A stretch of DNA of 64,000 nt from Diatrype stigma (taxonomy: Eukaryota > Ascomycota > Sordariomycetes > Xylariales > Diatrypaceae). Shown one piece after another: positions 44,050-57,575 of the stretch (its first letter is position 1; the number at the start of each line of letters is the position of its first letter). Position numbers and translations under genes: made by a program. The stretch lies in assembly GCA_022225965.2 (NCBI GenBank), contig JAKJXP020000059.1, positions 124,001-188,000 on the forward strand. The letters run 5' to 3'. The notes beneath the pieces were generated by a model. It saw only the letters and a list, made by a program, of their open reading frames with translations, did no database searches and was not told the origin of the DNA.

Positions 44050-46463
44050 TCATACCGCAAGTTGGTCATGATTACGTTGATAGCAAGGTAGGAACTGTGT
44101 CGACTTGATTAGCAAAGTCTACCCAATGGCATAACTGCCTCATGATGAAGAAGGGATGGTGGCAACTGGAATGGCGAAGATGGATAGGATAACGTATAGA
44201 GCGGTGCCATAAACTTACATTCATAACCATCAGCATCGGGATATCGAAAACATCACGCTTGATGGTCCAACAATACGAACAATCAATGCCGCCATCCTTT
44301 TCGAGTTTAGATATGCCGTGCTCGCCATCTATCCTCGTAACCCGGCTGCTGAGAATGCTGCTGCGCGGGTCTCTTGGAGGGGCTGGCTTGTGGTTGTTGC
44401 CGTCCTTGCCGTTGCTGCCGCCGTTGAGGTTCTCGCTCATCTCCTTGGTTTGGTACTTGAGTAGCCGGCATTTTCTTGTCACGTGGCCTCGGCTATCTCC
44501 AAAAGCGAGCTGCGCGTAGTCTTCGTAGAACTGAATGACGCTGTCGTCGTCCATGAACTCGGCCATGAAAACCGGTTGCTTGCCATCTGAGGGTTTCCCC
44601 ACCTCGGGCTGGATGTGCTTGAGCCTCGGTGTAGCTAGTCCGGGTTTTCCCGAGCCGCCAAGACCACCGGCATCACCACCCGATGAGGATCCTGATCCAC
44701 CTGTGTTAATATTAAGATTCGGCTCCTTGCCCAGCAAGATATCCTTCGGCCACCCCGTCAATGCAATAAACTCCTTGTTAACAGCAGCTACCTCCCCTGT
44801 TCTCCGGCAAACAATCGTCGGTGCCGAGCAATGGCCCATGAAGTCTTCGTACTCGAATAGCGTGCGTTGAAGGCACTTCTCCATGAAGATAAGGTCCTGC
44901 CTGTTTAGTGTCCTCGTGCAAGCGATAAACGACGGTCGTATGCTGGCTAACGACTTCGCGATACGGAGCGTCTTGCTAGCAGAAAACCTTCTCTGAACGA
45001 AGGTTGTCAGATTGTGGAATCCCGTCAGGTACGGGTATGGCTCTTTGACCGTTTCGTAGATGGAGGACGGATCTCGGCGTCTGCCCAAGATAGATTGCGG
45101 CCCGAGCCTGTTGTTGTTCGCACTCGACGACGTCTTGAGCTTCGGCCTCGTGGGCTGCGCTATAGGCTGAGAGCTGGTAGGCGTGTAGCTACCACCCGTC
45201 TTTGGTGAGCTATCGAACCCGTAGTTAGTAGGTTGTGGACTTGCCGTATTGTCTGTACCCGGACTCGCCAAACTATTTGGCGTCGGGCCAGCTGCGGCAA
45301 CGGCATACGCGTGAGGCAATCCGTGCTGAAGATTGCCCTGCGCATATATGCCGTTGTGGCTCTGATCCACGTTCATATAGCTGTCCACCATGCCGTGATC
45401 GTAGAGCTGCTGGTTATACTGGCTACCCCCGTTTGAATACATCGGCGCCGCAGTGTAATTCACATCGGTGCCGGCTGGCTGCGATATGGACCCTTCCCTA
45501 GGGGGCGTCTCGGCAGCACCTGAGGACATGTGTCCCAGCATGCCGAACTCGAGCGCACCATAGTGGGACCCGAAATTCAGGCCTTCGAGATCGAAGTTGA
45601 AGATCGCTGGGTTGCTCGGGTCGAATAGCGCGGTAGAGTAACCAGGCATCTCACTTGAGACCTGAGGCACCGTCACGTTGTTCATGTTGCCTGATCTTGA
45701 ACCGTTGGGCGGTGGAAACCCAGGCGACACGGGCGATTGCTGGTTCCCGTAGGGCAGACCTTCTGACATGCCACCCACCTGGTTTTGAGTGCTGCCAGGA
45801 TACATCTGGTAGGGCGAATTGCTTGCGTGCTGATAGTACGAGGCTTCTGAAGTCACATTAGAAGACGGCCTCCCGTTGGAAGACCTCGCCACAGTGTTTG
45901 GGTTATAGGTCGGGCCAAGGACCGGGCGCAATGCTTCTGGTGGAGCATCGTGTAGATACTTCGCCTTCTTACGGACACCGTCCTGGCACCCGTCGGCCAG
46001 CCCACGTTTTATGCACCTCTGGCAAGGTCTTTCATCTCCTGTCGCGGTGCGTTAGTTACCAGATCCAATCTTCCACTGCGCAAAAGCAAGGCGGTAGGGT
46101 GATAGGTAGATTCGACAGGTCGCATGCAGATGCGTGTTTCGCGCGGACTGGGAGACGTTCCATGTAATCATAAATCATATAACACAATGCCGACTACTTA
46201 CCGCAGGTTAGATGCGCTCTCTGGCAGGCGAAACACGCACGTCTCGCCTTTTTCCTCCTGGGCCGATGAGGGTCTTTAGGGTCATACTTCTTCTTCACGT
46301 CGGCAGAGTTCTCGGTGCCAGTCTCGGGTGACGTGTTGTGTTCAGCCATCTTTTCGTCGTCGTCGTCGTCCTTGATGGGGTGTTCTAGATCGTCGTACTC
46401 GTTCTCATTCTCAGACATGGCATCTGAGACCTCTGTCCCATTTGCCTCCATGTCTTCCGGCAT
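44050..46463 (-). CDS. acuK: Zn2Cys6 + PAS transcription activator of gluconeogenesis (AcuK/ERT1)
   Basis: Nuclear regulator of PEPCK and fructose-bisphosphatase genes on non-fermentable carbon, acting with AcuM in aspergilli. Three exons (46463-46202, 46038-44219, 44094-44050) give 708 residues. Acidic N-terminus, then a basic [20 protein letters not shown] leading into the zinc cluster Cys 77, 80, 87, 93, 96, 105 (CX2CX6CX5CX2CX8C), split by intron 1 in the Gly after Cys 87. The linker [20 protein letters not shown] is diagnostic of AcuK/ERT1. A long Ser/Asn/Gln-rich middle follows, then a PAS domain (about 478-545) and a C-terminal [20 protein letters not shown]. The last 45-nt exon ([14 protein letters not shown]) is inferred from family ends reading MN-FLPC. 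Confidence 0.93.
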
Positions 46464-47688
46464 CTTGTCTTAGTTTTTTATATTCCAGCTCCTCAGCTCT
46501 GGACCCGCGACGAAGGCACACGCGGGAATGCAGGGCCCTGGTCAGCTCTGGCGCAACCACACTTCCGCCCAGAGCGCGTGTGTATCTGGTGAACGAACTC
46601 CTGCAGGAGTGTGACCGTTAGGGCCAGGCAGGGGAGGGGAAACTACGCCTAACTACGACTAAGGGTAATAATAGGGTACTCCTCCTCCCACCGCCCTTTG
46701 GGTTTCCTTGGGGGCCTTGTCTCTTGGTATGAATCGTGGACCAGTAGCAGGAGACTCCTGGACGTATGCAAGCCAATTACGTCGTATAAGGCAGTATATC
46801 AAAAACTGGGAAGACTGGGAAGACTGGGAAAATGGAGGAGCAAGCTAGCGCGGGTTGTGTGGTGCTGTGACCGTCCGCTGGTGGTGCGACGGAGCCTTGT
46901 ACGGCGCTGTACGTTTCCCAATATATTTAAGGTATGCGTGTTCCAGCGTGTATGTGTATGTGTATTGCGTATCGTGTATTGTGTATTGTACAAGCACCCA
47001 GGCAACCAAGCACAAAGCCAGGGCGCGCGCGCGCGCTCGTATTCAGGTATTCAGGTGCGGACTGGCAGCCCAGACACCAATTGGCTTTCTCCCCGTACCC
47101 AAGGTGGCGTTTCCTGTGCGACAAGACGACCGGTTCGACGAACGGTTCTATCCGCAGAGAGTACAGATCGCGGAGAATTTTGTTTTATTCTGGGACCTCT
47201 CTCCCCTCTCTCGGTACTGGACGAGGAGGGAGACGGTGCAAGCCTGCAAGGGGAGAGGACGACAGCGACAAGGCCGTAACACCGACCACCCCGGGGAGCT
47301 AAAGCTAGAGGCTAGCTAGAAAGCAGTCGGTCATGCGGCGTCGGCGCGGCGGATAAGGCACTTGGGTGAAGACTGAAACCTGGGGGAGAGGTGTGTTCGA
47401 GATGCGGGACGGTCGATGCTCCCTGCACCTACCCGCGTTCGCATGTGGCACTGAGTGCGCACAGTAGACTAGACTATCGGTATTTTCGGATAGAGAGGGA
47501 GGGACTAGACTGCCTCCCAGACTGCCTCCCAGACTCCGGTAGAGACGGTTAGAGACGACGTGGATTACACAGTCGCGCGCGCGTGCGATGCGCACTACAT
47601 ACGCACGCACGTATGTAGGCAATTAGGGAGATATGTGTACGTAGGTTCCTGGTCCTGTAGGTACCTGGGGTGGATGTCTGCGGTGTCC

Positions 47689-47715
47689 GAGGTATCTGAG
47701 GTATCTGAGGTATCT
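47689..47715. repeat. GAGGTATCT nonamer x3
   Basis: Three perfect tandem copies. Confidence 0.95.
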
Positions 47716-48103
47716 CGAGCGTGTAGGCATGTAGGCATGTGGGTGTGGGTGTGTATGCCTATGCCTATATGCCTGAGCATGGAGTATGCGTGCGCATGTA
47801 TGTCTGGATGTGTGCGTCTGCTATATCGGCGATGCTATATCGGCGTGTACGTCTGCGCAAGGTCGCGATTTGGGTTGCCGATGGGTTGGAGAGATATACC
47901 TAATGCACGATGAGATATGTAGGAGTACGAAGCGTATAGAACATGTATATGTATACCTGAATGCGACCTACATATGTGGGTATAGATAGGAGTTTGTGTA
48001 GATGGTGCCTATGGTGTATATGTAGGTCTCTACGCAGGTATACGATATATGTAGGTGGGTGTAGATCTTCCAATGCAGGCGGGCAGGTGGCGGCAGTACT
48101 ATG

Positions 48104-48175
48104 TTAGTGGTGGTAGTGGTGGAGGACTTTGGTGGTGGTGGTGGTAGTGGTGGTAGTGGTGGTGGTAGTGGTCGA
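48104..48175. repeat. GGT/AGT-rich trinucleotide tract
   Basis: Imperfect (GGTGGTAGT) repeat on the plus strand. Confidence 0.85.
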
Positions 48176-49530
48176 TGTGGAGTAGAGAATATTTGGCGTG
48201 TTTTAATGGGGGCTTTTTTCTTTCAATTCTTGTTTCTTCCTCCCTCTTTTTCTCTCCTTCTTGTTTGGAACAGCAGAAGAGAAGTCACTACGGCCTTCAA
48301 AGATGAGAAATGATATATTCAATGTCCAATGATTGGCAGCCAGATATTTACCTGTTGTTTATAATATACCTGCCTATTCGTAGGTGGTAGATATATGTAG
48401 GTAGGTAGTATAGACAGCTGGTTTGTCGGGCTCTGTCTCCGACTCTCTGGTGTAACCCGAAAATGTGAGCCAGGAGGCAGGAGGCAGGATCCAGCAGTCG
48501 AGAGACTGGTTGACTATTACCTTTACCTAGTAGCCGACGTACTATTAGACAATCGATTCGTCCGAGCTTGCCATATTTCGGTCTAGCTCCTTACGACGCA
48601 GTCTACATAGTACGGGAAAAGAAAGGAAAAAAGGTACGAGGTAGGTATGGAGCTCTCAGGTCCGGCCAATCAGTTCTGGCTGACTCGATGGTTAGGGCAG
48701 GAGCATCAGTCAAAGCAGCAATTTCTATTTTGCTTTCTCTCGTTGTATCGCAAGCCCGTCGTTCTGATAGGTCATGACGGATACCTGAGCTTCATGGTGC
48801 GTGGTTTATGGTGGAAGGTACCGGCAGCAGGTAAGGTAGCAATGGAGGAGAGCAAGAAGGTACTACCTACATACTACCTAACTACCCTGTCCTGCCTGTA
48901 CAGTCGGCCGAGAAAAGGGCGAAAGGATTTCCCATTCAATTCAATTGACCTGTTCCACTGCGGGGTTCGCAATTGGAGAAACCCAGCCCGCCTAATGAGA
49001 GGCGGCAGCAGCAATGCATAGAAGACGCTCCACCTACAGGGCAGTGAGCGCAGCCCAGTCCAATCAAGCCGGTCAATCAGGGCAGTCTGGGCAGTCTGGG
49101 GAAAGAACATTTGAGAAACCGATAATAGCCATCAACGAACAACCTACTAGCTACTACATGTATGTAGGTACCTATCTAGAGACAACCATCATGTTGCACC
49201 CAAATCGGCCAATCATTCATCACCATCACCAGCAGGTTGCACACTCGAGCGGGCAAGGTGGCAAGGGCAAGGAAGGTAAACGTGCGCTAACTACCTACGT
49301 AGACGCAACTATGGCTCGCATGAAGCAGGGAACAGAAGAAGCTCCTATCATGTGGAGGTAGGTATGTTGGTAGGTAGGTAACTTCCAGGTTCCCAGGTTG
49401 ATAGACCTCGATGGAGATGGACGGCAGGGGCAGTCTGGTCACTGGTGTGGCTATCTTCATGGCAGCTGCCGGGTATCAACCACAACTCATTACCTGCATA
49501 CGGTACATCATGGATGCATATATAGGCAGG

Positions 49531-49548
49531 TAGGTACCTAGGTACCTA
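49531..49548. repeat. 18-bp palindrome TAGGTACCTAGGTACCTA
   Basis: Perfect inverted repeat made of two overlapping TAGGTACCTA units. One of many such motifs in the spacers. Confidence 0.9.
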
Positions 49549-50206
49549 CTTGAGCAACAGGTGGTCGTCAAGCAACTTGGAGCGCTGAGGCTTCCAGGTT
49601 CCTTGTCAAATACGAAGTAGTTTCAGATGTTTTGCATCTGGGCTTATAGGTACTGGACGACCATCGTACCTACCTACTACCTACTAGGTATGTAGGTACT
49701 GACTCGTCTGCCAGTCTGCATAACACCTGCAGGTAATAAACGAGTCCCCTACCGATCTACGCAGTCTGATATATCATTAGGTATGTAGTTGGTCAGCTTG
49801 GAGATCTTCCTCGAGTCCCTCCACTGCAGGTGACTGGCTGGCTGGTTGGCTGACGGATTGGCGGGTTGACCATCGCCAGCCGGGCTTTCTTATAATTCCT
49901 CCATGTTTCTAACTTCCAGGTTGCGAGGCCATTGACGTATCGGCCAAAAAAGAATGGCTGACCACTCATCCCGCGGGATAACATGCGTTGATTGCGTCTT
50001 AATTGAGAAAGCCTTTGGCAACGGCAGCGGCAGCGGCAGACAAACACAAGCTTCCTTGGAGATGCAAGATGCGAGCCGCAATCCATTTTTAATCAACGCA
50101 ATGGAACCCTATTCGTCTACCGACCTTCCTATCTGACCAAGCAGATCCGCAATCTGTTATCGGTACCTGTGAGCTAGGTATGATGGTGGGTAGCAGGTAG
50201 TGGGCG

Positions 50207-50304
50207 ATGAGTGATGGGTGATGGGTGATGGGTGATGGGTGATGGGTGATGACTGGTGGGTGGTGGGTGGTGGGTGGTGGGTGGTGGGTGGTGGATGGGT
50301 GGTG
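50207..50304. repeat. Compound minisatellite GATGGGT / GGTGGGT
   Basis: About six copies of a GTGATGG heptamer run directly into about six copies of GGTGGGT. The plus strand is strongly G-rich in GGG blocks, so G-quadruplex formation is possible. Confidence 0.9.
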
Positions 50305-50759
50305 ATGGCAGATGGCAGATGGGAGGTTAAAAGACAGGGAGGGATTATGGAGGCAAGCCCATCTCATCGATGGATTGAAGTCACCGGGGAAGCGACGTAC
50401 TTGCACATATCTGGAGCTTTATCCGCCGGCTCTCCAACAGCATCGCATCGCAAGGTGCTTCCACTTATTACACTTACATTCTCCCGAGTTTCCAGAGGGC
50501 GAAAGTGTACATGGGACTACGGCAGTGCTGTCAAGAAGGTATCTAAATATCCACATATCTACATATCTCCATATGCGAGCAGCAACAACGCGGATGCCAT
50601 AGGCGAAGACGGCCCTTTTGCCTAATGCCCTCCTGTCGGTCTTATTGGCCCCCCCACGCAATGCAGCAAGCCCCATGGACTAATGGACAACCACGAGGGC
50701 ATCATTGGGTATCATTTGCATGATTGGCACATCTGGCCCAGCCTGCCTGCAACTGCAGT

Positions 50760-50760
<1 letters not shown>

Positions 50761-50794
<34 letters not shown>
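50761..50794. repeat. GCA trinucleotide microsatellite
   Basis: Eleven uninterrupted GCA units. Confidence 0.95.
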
Positions 50795-50797
<3 letters not shown>

Positions 50798-53700
50798 CTT
50801 GCAGGTCTTCCCAGCACTACATGCTTTTGTGTCCTCGCCTATGTGCTTCCTTGGCAGCGTACTGCTCGACGTCCCGAGGTACCCGGAGTGCCTGAAGATC
50901 TTGGCTGGTTTCGATCTATTCACTTCGCCGACTATAGGCGGACTACGAAGTTGCCCTCGCAGTGTCTTTGTCTTTAGCCCCTTGGTAACAATGGCAAGGC
51001 AATAGTAGCTCCAGCCGATGTTTCCCCTATCCTGCCTATCCATGGAGCATCATCTTGATGGCATACGCCCACGCTAGGTTGTATGCATACTCTCCCAATC
51101 TATCTACTCTAGATCGCTCATCCAACTGTAGTCCCCGGCGCCACTCACCTGCTGCCACAGCGCCCTGCATGGCGGTGAGCTCCATTTATCTATTTAACTT
51201 AAACGGGCTATCGATTACACCACATCTCGTCGAATATCTGATACAAGCCGGGATAACGTCATTGACCATAGCATGGTCGAGGAAGACAAGTGATCCCAGG
51301 GGGTGTCCTAGCCCATCTTCGTCAGATGACGGGATTCGCAGATTTCTCGATTACGTTCTGCGGCTGGAAAATCCCAACGGCTTTCCTTGGTCTCTGCGCC
51401 GGCTAGGCCGTCTTCCGCCCAATATTCAGCCTCTTGGGTCTCGACTCGTGCCCAGTGGCTGCTCCTTAACACTTGCATAGCTGCATTGTAATAGTCTCGG
51501 CATCCAGGTACCTGAGCTAAAGGGGCAGGCCTTGTACGTGCGGGCCTTCTGCACTCTGCACGCGCCGCCTTTCTCGCGCGGTACGGGACGAGGAGCGGGA
51601 ACTACTTCAGAGCATGTTGCCTATGAGGTGAATAACGCTTGCTGCCATTCAACTATTGGTTCCCGGCTACTGAAATAAAATGCAATTCTGGGTACGTGCT
51701 TCTATGTTAATCCTGAAATAGTAACAATCGACTTTACATGGGCTGGCTGAACGGCTGGATGAGTTGTATGACCCAGAACATAGAACTCCGAATGTACCCC
51801 GGCTCGAGGAAGTCTGCTGCCATGGTCGATACAATGGCCATACGCATGGGGACTTGCATAAGCTGTACGCACATGCAACATAGCGTATTGCTTCTACCGA
51901 AAGAGCCAAGAGCCACCATGATGTCAAACACCAGGAAACCGCCCATTCGAGATCCCCCAGGTGAAGATCGTGTTCGATAAACGAATGCGCTGCAGCGCAA
52001 TCCAATCGGTTAGTGGCGTGCCTAGGGCGTATCCCGGATATGCAACATCAAAAGATGCCCTAGAAGCCTTTACCAAGCCATTACACATTCTGATTAAAAT
52101 GTCCCCAGCCAGTTGCCTTGCTCCGTACCACCGACTAAAACATACTCGTGTCAACATCGTCCAAGTTTAGATCTGCTAGATCGGAATCTACGACGGAGGT
52201 GAGTCTCGGAGATCACAAGATCGCCAATCAGTATCAGCGTCGGCCTTCAGTTCCAGCTCTTGCTCGTGTTAATACGCCCCGGAACCGGTTCCTAGTGCTG
52301 ACCGGAACTATATTTCCACGTCCTGCAAATAACAGTACAACACGTGAGTAGTCACTGTCACAAGAATCAGGTGTAGTATATCTCTGACTGATTCAGCTCA
52401 CACGAGGAATAAGATTAGCCGAAGTTGGTAACCCGGAATTCGCTTATAGTTTCCTAAGACCCAAAAGCTCCTCCACCTATCAAAAGGGGATAAGGTTCAA
52501 AAGAAGCAAAACATCCATGGATCATATGTTCATGGGACTTATGTCGATACGCTCATCATTCCTTGCTTGGGAGGGAGAATATGAATAGTAAGAGGGGAAT
52601 ATGAATATGAACGGCACGCTCGTTGGGAAAAAGCCTGGATGTTCATTACCGTGGCAATCTCAGCGTGGCTTGCATCCAGCGTTGTTTTGCTAGTCTTCTC
52701 CCCCAGTCTGATATCAATGTCCCCGCGCACCGTCGCTAGTCACCGGTCACCAAGGCTGCCAGGGTTTATTCCTACTCTCAGTCGATAGAGGAACTCGCCG
52801 GTTTCACTGGAAGATATGGATAGACCGGTCAACAAGTTTGCCCTTGACGTTTGCATTTCCAGCGAGCGAGTGGGGGTGGAGATTCACGATGGCCGTTTCA
52901 GTATCCAACGTTGGAGTTGTAAATCGCATTGCAGTCACTTACCCCCATGGAACCCCGGTCCGATCTGGATAGTGGAGAGGTTTTCCCGGTTCTTGGGAAA
53001 ATATCTGTCATATCTCATCGGATCGGTCCCACATCCGGATCTAAAATGAGGGGGTACTGGGGGCACCTGGGCAGTGACTATGCGTAGTAGTCAGGGCCCT
53101 GACTTGATGTGAGAGCCTCACCGGACTCCGAAGTGTCTGGTTGCATATGTACGCACCTCGACCAAAAGGGAGTTATCAAACCTTTTGTCATTTGCTAGGC
53201 ATGAAGCTGGGATAGTGTGGAGTGAAGCGGCCGTTGGTTTACCTCTAGAATCCGGGGACGATCCTACGCTGCCGACCTAGACGTTCACACGATTGAACGC
53301 TCCATCCTACACTACCTGATACAGCCAATGCGCACAGCTCAAAAGGCATCATGGATGATGAATAGGACCGCTCTATTGCTTCGCTGTCTCCCAGAATAGG
53401 AGGGGGCCTGTATTCTTCCACAAATCACGGCGCTCGGTGATGGGAAGCCAGCCGAATGCAACCCAACGCGCAACGTTCGTGCATGCTGGGTATTGCACCT
53501 ATCTCTCATGCTCGACGCCTCAAAAGTACGTGTAATATTCTTGGACCGATCAAGCACTACGGTGACATTGCAGTGTTCTGGAGATCCCATCGCCTTTTTC
53601 GTGCCTCGAGGGCAGATGATGATACCTACCTCACTTCGTACCTACCTACGTACCTATCTAGCCATCTGCGCACCTATTCAGCACCTACCCGTCATCTACG

Positions 53701-54702
53701 ATTGGGTCTTCCTTGAGGCTTCTCAACGGTTGGTCTCTCCTAAGCATCAGCCAGCCAAACATCGTAGAGACATATACGAGACTTGGCGGCGTTGCACTAG
53801 TGGATATTCGCTGGAATTCTCGGTCTCGATTCTATAAGGGGAACTGATACGAACATAACTTTCCTTTTCCCCCCTTGGTACTGTCAAAAAGGGGGCCTAT
53901 AAGTCGCGGTCCTCAATAGTGAGGTGGGAAACACCAAGAGGGGATCAGCAGAGCTACCACATGTGCTATGCGTGCCTAGAAACGCCCTGGAAGTTACCAA
54001 GTCAAGCAACCTAGTATGTGTGTCGTATGTCGGTAGGTTAATTAGTCAAAGTTGGACACATACATCGTACATCGCGGTGGGATTTAGCCGCAAACAGAGG
54101 GGATAAAAAAAGGGATGCAAGATGCAATAAGCTGCAGATGTGATGGACTAGATCGTAATACGCACGCTGTGACGGTTCATTGTGGTATACATATATATGC
54201 ATATTATACGTGACAATGGCATCCCGCAGCCAAGGAACCCTTCCACGCCTGTTTGTACATGCATGTCTGTCCGTCTTTGGTCTCCCTGGCTTTCCTATCT
54301 GGACGTCCCGAAGGCATAACCATCCAGAAGTGAGAGCGAGGGGCAAGAACGCCTGCGCCATGCAAATCAACAAAGTAGTTAGTTACAATACATCGATCTC
54401 GATTCGTATGGGAACAATCAAACCCAAGTCGGCCCAACCCCTCATCATTCCCTGTCTGCCCTGTATCTCGCCTGGGTAACGGTCTTGTCTGTCTACCCAA
54501 GCTGCCTATCTAGTCATCTGGTTGCCATTCGGCCCTACGTGTCTCTTCATGTCCGTATTCGCAACCCCAAGATATTATCCGTAGAGTCTAACTAGTCAGC
54601 CCCCTGTCGCCATGCCGGATGGGCATCCGACGGCAAGCGGCCTGCTCTGCCAGAGTAGTAGATTTCATTAAAAACAAGAAAGGAAAAACACGGCCGCTTT
54701 CC

Positions 54703-57575
54703 TCAGTACGTCTCGGCCAGCCCTTCGGTGCTAAAGTCGGGCACGTCGCCGGTGCAGTCAAAGTCCTTGTCGTAGGCCTTCTCGGGGAGGATGCCGGCGG
54801 CGAGGCCCTTCTTGTAGCTCCAGAGGGGCGCGCTCTCGGTGTCCCAGTTCCAGTACCACCAGCCCCAGCCCTTCTCGAACGAGACCATCTGGGCCTCGGC
54901 GAACATCTTGAGGAACTTCTTGTACTCGTCGCTGTAGGTGCCCGGGTCGGCGTTGGCGTCGCTGCAGCTGCAGGTGTGGTCCTGGGCCGGGCAGCGCGGG
55001 GTCAGCGCCTCGCTCGACGGGTCGCCGCTCGCGTACGTGCCCTCCCACCGGTTGCCCCAGCCGACGTTGGTCAGGTGGCGGGCGCAGTCGGTGTCGGCCT
55101 GGCTCCACTCGGCGAACATGGTGGGGCCGTAGCCCGTGGCCGTGTTCATGCTCTGCTCCGTCTGCTGGGTCCAGCCGTCGCAGGCGTACTGCACCTTCTT
55201 CTGGTGCGTGTAGACGATCTGCTCGCTGTTGAAGATGACGTACTGGTGCACGTCCAGCACGAGGTCGTCGTACCCCGTCATGCGCCCCTGCCAGTTGCCC
55301 AGGCCCATGAACCCGTCGCCGAAGACCACCGGGGCCGTGACGCCGTTCTTCCGCACCAGCGCGTACGCGTCCGTCGTCCACTGCACGACGGAGTCGGCGT
55401 CCAGGTCCACCATGCGCGGCTCGTTGGCCAGCCCGTAGAACGCGAGCACGTTCTTGTACCGGTCCTGCGCGAAGAACTGCGACAGCCGGTCGTGCACGTC
55501 GAGGCTGCGCTGCCGGTTCAGCTCGCCGTCGGTGCCGTTCAGCCACCCCACGACGCCCAGCCGGCCGCTGTGGTTCCAGCCGTTCTGCGACCCGGGAAGC
55601 GCGTGCAGGTCCAGCTTGACGCGCAGGCCCTGGCGGCGCGCCCACTCGATGCCCCGCAGCAGGTACCGCCACGAGGTGCGGAAGACGTAGGGGTCCTGGT
55701 CGTAGGTCGCGACGGCCCAGTACGAGAAGGGGATGCGGACGTGGTCGAGCCCGGCGGCGCGGATGTCGACGAAGTCCTGCTCCGACACGAACGTGGCGTA
55801 GTGCTGCTCGAGCGTCGACGCGGCCGTGCGCGGGCCCAGGTGCGTGCTCAGCGTCCACTCGTCCACGATGCCCAGCTTGCTGTCGTAGTCGAACAGCGAC
55901 GGCGTGATGAACGGCTCCAGCGACAGCCAGCCGCCCAGGTTGACCCCGCGCGCCGGCGTCTTCGCGTACGAGCCCCAGGCCGCGTCGAGCGCGGGGACGC
56001 GGTCGTTGGCCGCCACCGAGTCGTCCCAGCTGCTGTCGAGCCCCATCACCGGCAGCCCGCCCACCGTCTCGTTCGTGTACGTCACGTTGAAGTCCTTGGT
56101 GTCGTACCACGTGAACGGGTCCAGGTACGTGCCCCGCGCCGCCGTCGGGATGTCGCTCTCCGACACCCCGGACAGGTTCGACGTGTCCGGCTCCGAGGAG
56201 CCGACTCCCGAGGATGCGCTCTTGTTCTTCTGGCTTACCGTCGCGGCGACGATGATGATGATCAGGAGCAGGACGAGGATGCAGCCGCCGAGGATCCCTG
56301 TTGTTTGTTAAGAGTATAAGTTAGTCCCCATAGTAGTGAGATCGTTTCTTGCAAGGGGAGGCGAGGCGAGGCGAGGCGATGTAGTTTTTCGAATGGTGAG
56401 TATAGAAGAACAAGAAGAAGATGAAAAAGAGAAGAAAATATGAATGGATGACGGGCATGTACGTGGACATATGTTGCTTACACTTCCGCTTCTTTTTGTC
56501 ATGCCACCACGACGACCATGCCCCGTTCGCCCAGGGCCACCTGCCGCCCCCCGACGAGTGCAGCATCTCCTTTTCCCTTTCCATGCTGTCGTAGCTGCTG
56601 GCCGTAGTCCTATTGCCCCTACCGCCGCGCAGCGCGGGGTTCCCCCGGCCCTCCTCGGCGATAGCGCCGCTCACGAGCCGCGACTTCTTCCTCCCGTGGT
56701 GCTTGCGAGGAGGCCCCTCTGCCGCATCCCCGCGTTCGTTTTCGTAATCGTAGTCTCCGTCGTCGCCGTCCGCTCCTGTCGCGTAAGCTGCGTTGTGTCG
56801 TCGGTCCTTGCTCCTCCCGGGGTTGTGTGTAGATTCGTATCCGGCGTCTTCCGCCGTTGCGTATTTCTTCTTGCGCCGTCTCTCGCCCGCGCCGTGCGGG
56901 GAAGAATTGGGTTCTCTGTCCGAGTAGCGGTAGGGTTCTCTCCGCCTGCTCCGTTCTCTGCTCGCGTTTTTGCTCGCGTTGCGCTCTGTAGCCGCCAACC
57001 CCTCCTGTTCACGTCTCCGCCGCCTTTCCCGCTTTTGGGCTGCGTAGACACTATCCGAGTCGCCCGGCCCTTCTCTCCTCCGGCTCTCTGCCCTTGGTGA
57101 ATCATAGCCTCCCTCCGTCGCTGCCGCCGCATGCCTGTGCTCCCCTGTTCTCCGCCGTCTCTCCCTCTCCCGCGCCCTCTCCCTTCGTGGCGAATCATAC
57201 TCCCTGTCCGAATCTCTGTGCTCATCTCTCCGCGGCCGCTCTCGTCTCGGCGACTCGTATTCCGCATCGACAGCCTGATAATCGCCTTGCCGCGGCCTAT
57301 CCCTTTCGCGCCTTCGCCGCCGCTCTGGTTGTCGCGAAGACTCGGGCTCCGAAGCAACACCCCTGGTGTTATACTCATTCAATTGAGCGAGTGCATCGAT
57401 AGAAAGTTGCTGCCCAGCACTACTGCCACCTGCATGACTCAATGAGTTTTTCTAATCATCACCACTTAGGCTTATGATGCTTTCGCTACTTACGTTTTTT
57501 ATGGCGATGTTTCCGATGTTCTCCAGACTCCCCACGACGACGTGCAGGTTCTGGTGAACTGTCGCGCGGCGCCAT
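54703..57575 (-). CDS. exgD: Membrane-anchored exo-1,3-beta-glucosidase, GH5 (exgD type)
   Basis: Cleaves glucose from beta-1,3-glucan at the cell surface. Three exons (57575-57494, 57429-56482, 56297-54703) give 874 residues, the usual size for exgD. Type II membrane topology: a 343-residue cytoplasmic N-terminus, Arg/Glu/Asp/Ser-rich with repeated YDSPRRE-like units, then a transmembrane helix at 344-365 (WILGGCILVLLLIIIIVAAT), a stalk, and the GH5 domain. ARGVNLGGWLSLEPFITPSL, HVRIPFSYWAV and GLANEP (acid/base Glu 636) and MFAEWSQADTDC (nucleophile Glu 740) are all present. Exon 2 starts at an internal cag so that MAPRDSSPEPARRRGE joins GSSAGQQLSIDALAQLNEYN in phase. It is divergent from the dehydrogenase gene. 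Confidence 0.94.

Larger units (their letters stand above)
46464..54702. other. 8.2-kb gene-free region rich in simple repeats
   Basis: I cannot support any gene here on either strand. Open frames are short, overlap each other and lack domains. It contains GT-rich and GGT-rich stretches, three minisatellites, a CAG microsatellite and many copies of TAGGTACCTA-like palindromes. A minus-strand cluster at 51.7-52.2 kb has slightly hydrophobic frames but no recognisable family. It includes the AcuK promoter on the left. Confidence 0.5.

Noticed and set aside
46698..47319. Overlapping plus-strand frames downstream of the AcuK promoter
   Set aside because: Several frames of similar length, no domain, no codon bias, repeats of GT and GC.
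51667..52157. Cluster of minus-strand frames with hydrophobic stretches
   Set aside because: Three overlapping frames, none matching a family and no clear splice linking them.
54758..56110. 450-codon minus-strand frame in another phase of exgD
   Set aside because: Arg/Ala/Gly-rich shadow of the true frame caused by high GC content.
54619..56319. 566-codon plus-strand open frame antisense to exgD
   Set aside because: It is the mirror of a GC3-rich exon; composition is Val/Arg/Ala-rich with no domain, and the minus strand encodes an unmistakable GH5 enzyme.
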